64,000 nucleotides of DNA from Neorhizobium vignae. Lineage in GTDB: Bacteria; Pseudomonadota; Alphaproteobacteria; Rhizobiales; Rhizobiaceae. Shown piece after piece: positions 63,801 through 64,000 of this stretch (position 1 is its first letter; every line of letters begins with the position of its first letter). The stretch is taken from contig NZ_JNNU01000012.1 of NCBI RefSeq assembly GCF_000732195.1, positions 1 to 64,000 on the forward strand. Reading direction: 5' to 3'. The position numbers and the translations under genes were made by a program. Below the pieces are notes generated by a model. The model made no database searches and had not been told where the DNA came from. It saw only the letters and a program-made list of their open reading frames with translations.

Positions 63801-64000
63801 GAGATGCGGGGCGTCATACCGTTCGAACTCCTGAAGAAGCTCGTCTTCGAGATTGAACGCCGGCTCCTGCCGCGCAGTCGATGAAGTATCGGCGGAAGAT
63901 GATCCAGGCCTGGCAGCGACGGGGAGATCGTCGTAGCCTACGATGCGGGCGAGCTCAGCCAGCGGATCATCATCTGCAAAGAAGTCCGGTAAATCATTCC
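60861..64000 (-). CDS. Large SPOR-domain membrane protein, 5' end outside the window
   Basis: The frame is open from the right edge (visible as NDLPDFFADDDPLAELARIV) to the stop at 60861, at least 1046 residues. Layout: a long acidic Glu/Pro/Ala-rich cytoplasmic region with a tandem FEPE-type hexapeptide repeat at about 63250-63420, one membrane helix near 62030-62095 (AVPLVLAGVVILGGVGAYAF), a periplasmic Pro/Ala-rich linker and a C-terminal SPOR domain (YVIQIASLPSQAEAQKSYQS, FYRVRIPAGGKNEAVALCER). SPOR domains bind denuded septal peptidoglycan. It is the probable counterpart of the SPOR protein found beside nagZ-scpAB in other alphaproteobacteria. Confidence 0.92.
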   Translation of the reverse strand, partial: NDLPDFFADDDPLAELARIVGYDDLPVAARPGSSSADTSSTARQEPAFNLEDELLQEFERYDAPHLDPIHDIALDDVPQPFDAPPVEPEELEFVPAEAAAVDVPQVLPSADSVVSERADLFGDEEPPRAVDAVDGSVAEEPVFEPAFEAARMEPIFDLPDFPAAGSMSSAASVEDPAEEFDLAAELENSIAAEPVAAFEPEGTFEPEARFEPEVRFEPQATFEPEAATEPEVAFEPEAKLEPEAKFEPKTERGKGAYIPGFRMPLSNFSVARDVSAASAQAAVTASQVTAPASNEYAFEPPVLNDIPSPNIEPAQAAGPQVLATEPQPEPVTAAPIAAVPAAAPQKDRFSALDELIYDVQRYTLPISNGQPLATPVAKPEPAVTQAAAFVAPAAPSVVDAPVAKSPVAEVSSVDETDPFSDEEFELALDGLELDLAEIVVEEAQAHPVQAPSPAAAPVKAEPAPAAAPSVAPVARVAPVTAAAAPVVATQIVEEPESIADLPFDPAQIADSEDQVEVIAELDVPSLPAEEPEQPPAYRPDYELDIDAELATLLAAPGKPSPARKPDIDIAPRGRQAAAEAARSPNYTDLDDFERALEEDFRRSLTTPLPAAEHEELHYSDADYVATVENARRSVRSWAVPLVLAGVVILGGVGAYAFFGSGVSGVVSGGEPVIIAADNEPIKIAPENPGGKTVPNQDKAVYDRVAGVSPKDPKQRTLISSNEEPIDVVQKTLMPDTLPLEGENDIEPTDVGETEDPRLLPQDRTAQTNTAAEQQPVTVMPRKVKTMIVRPDGKLVEQEVAAPALAAPETAKLPAAGAKPVETAAAFPEKIPASVPATPARTQPLPANSTAGNGGILPVSAPANPAAPAEHVNVVRTNPVTPPVAAAPAQPAVAPSPPAAQAPAPVAPVQASAPAGKAPVPIARPAEQPVNVVAAVTDQGNVRAPAQPAAAAATGSASNQVASLGSGDYVIQIASLPSQAEAQKSYQSLSAKFGSVIGGRGVDIKPAEIAGKGTFYRVRIPAGGKNEAVALCERYRAAGGTCLVGR

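Overview
The window is a 64 kb stretch of high-GC chromosome from an alphaproteobacterium, most likely Rhizobiaceae (Rhizobium/Agrobacterium/Neorhizobium type). The grounds are gene content and gene style: the end of an Aap-type amino-acid ABC ATPase, a class I PHA synthase, an NDUFS4-like complex I protein, DUF982 and DUF1127 small proteins, eukaryote-type NADP isocitrate dehydrogenase, and a tatABC-serS-surE-pcm-nlpD block next to scpAB-nagZ-SPOR. Five tRNA genes are present (Arg-TCT, Pro-TGG, two Glu-TTC, Leu-TAG). There is no rRNA, CRISPR, phage or intact IS element.

Layout. 1-3.9 kb: after the ABC ATPase terminator comes a ragged stretch of small and broken genes ending at a tRNA-Arg. 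3.9-12.9 kb: housekeeping genes (NDUFS4-like, DUF192, double cold-shock protein, glyoxalase I, duplicated tRNA-Glu units, recJ, homoserine dehydrogenase with an aminotransferase). 13-17.3 kb: phaC-sfsA-map-radC, all rightward. 17.3-26 kb: a leftward peptide-uptake operon (GntR regulator, binding protein, two permeases, gamma-glutamyltranspeptidase, DUF1028 Ntn-hydrolase, double ATPase). 26-33.5 kb: sthA, rpsD, a DUF982 protein, a HerA-like ATPase that probably starts at TTG, two LysE exporters, a GFA enzyme, a GNAT enzyme and a DUF1127 gene with a 34-codon leader ORF. 33.5-45 kb: murI-trmJ, a FUSC exporter, icd, GNAT, GST, a SleB-type hydrolase, an ABC-F ATPase and trigger factor.

45-46.5 kb holds the most interesting locus: an apparent small RNA with three hairpins whose loops all carry CCTCCTCCC (anti-Shine-Dalgarno-like), ending in a perfect intrinsic terminator and followed by two DUF1127 genes. 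It resembles the 'cuckoo'/CcsR family known from Rhizobiales and Rhodobacter. The 12-mer TTGCACTGCACA recurs before the RNA and before the second DUF1127 gene, which suggests shared control.

46.6-64 kb: trmFO, a pair of genes related to mitochondrial complex I assembly factors NDUFAF6 and NDUFAF3, yajC without secDF beside it, a DUF815 ATPase, then the leftward cell-envelope and division cluster (nlpD-like, pcm, surE, serS, tatCBA, scpB, scpA, nagZ and a SPOR-domain protein that runs off the right edge). Coordinates and starts come from reading frames, overlaps and ribosome binding sites. Function calls come from motif recognition without database searches.
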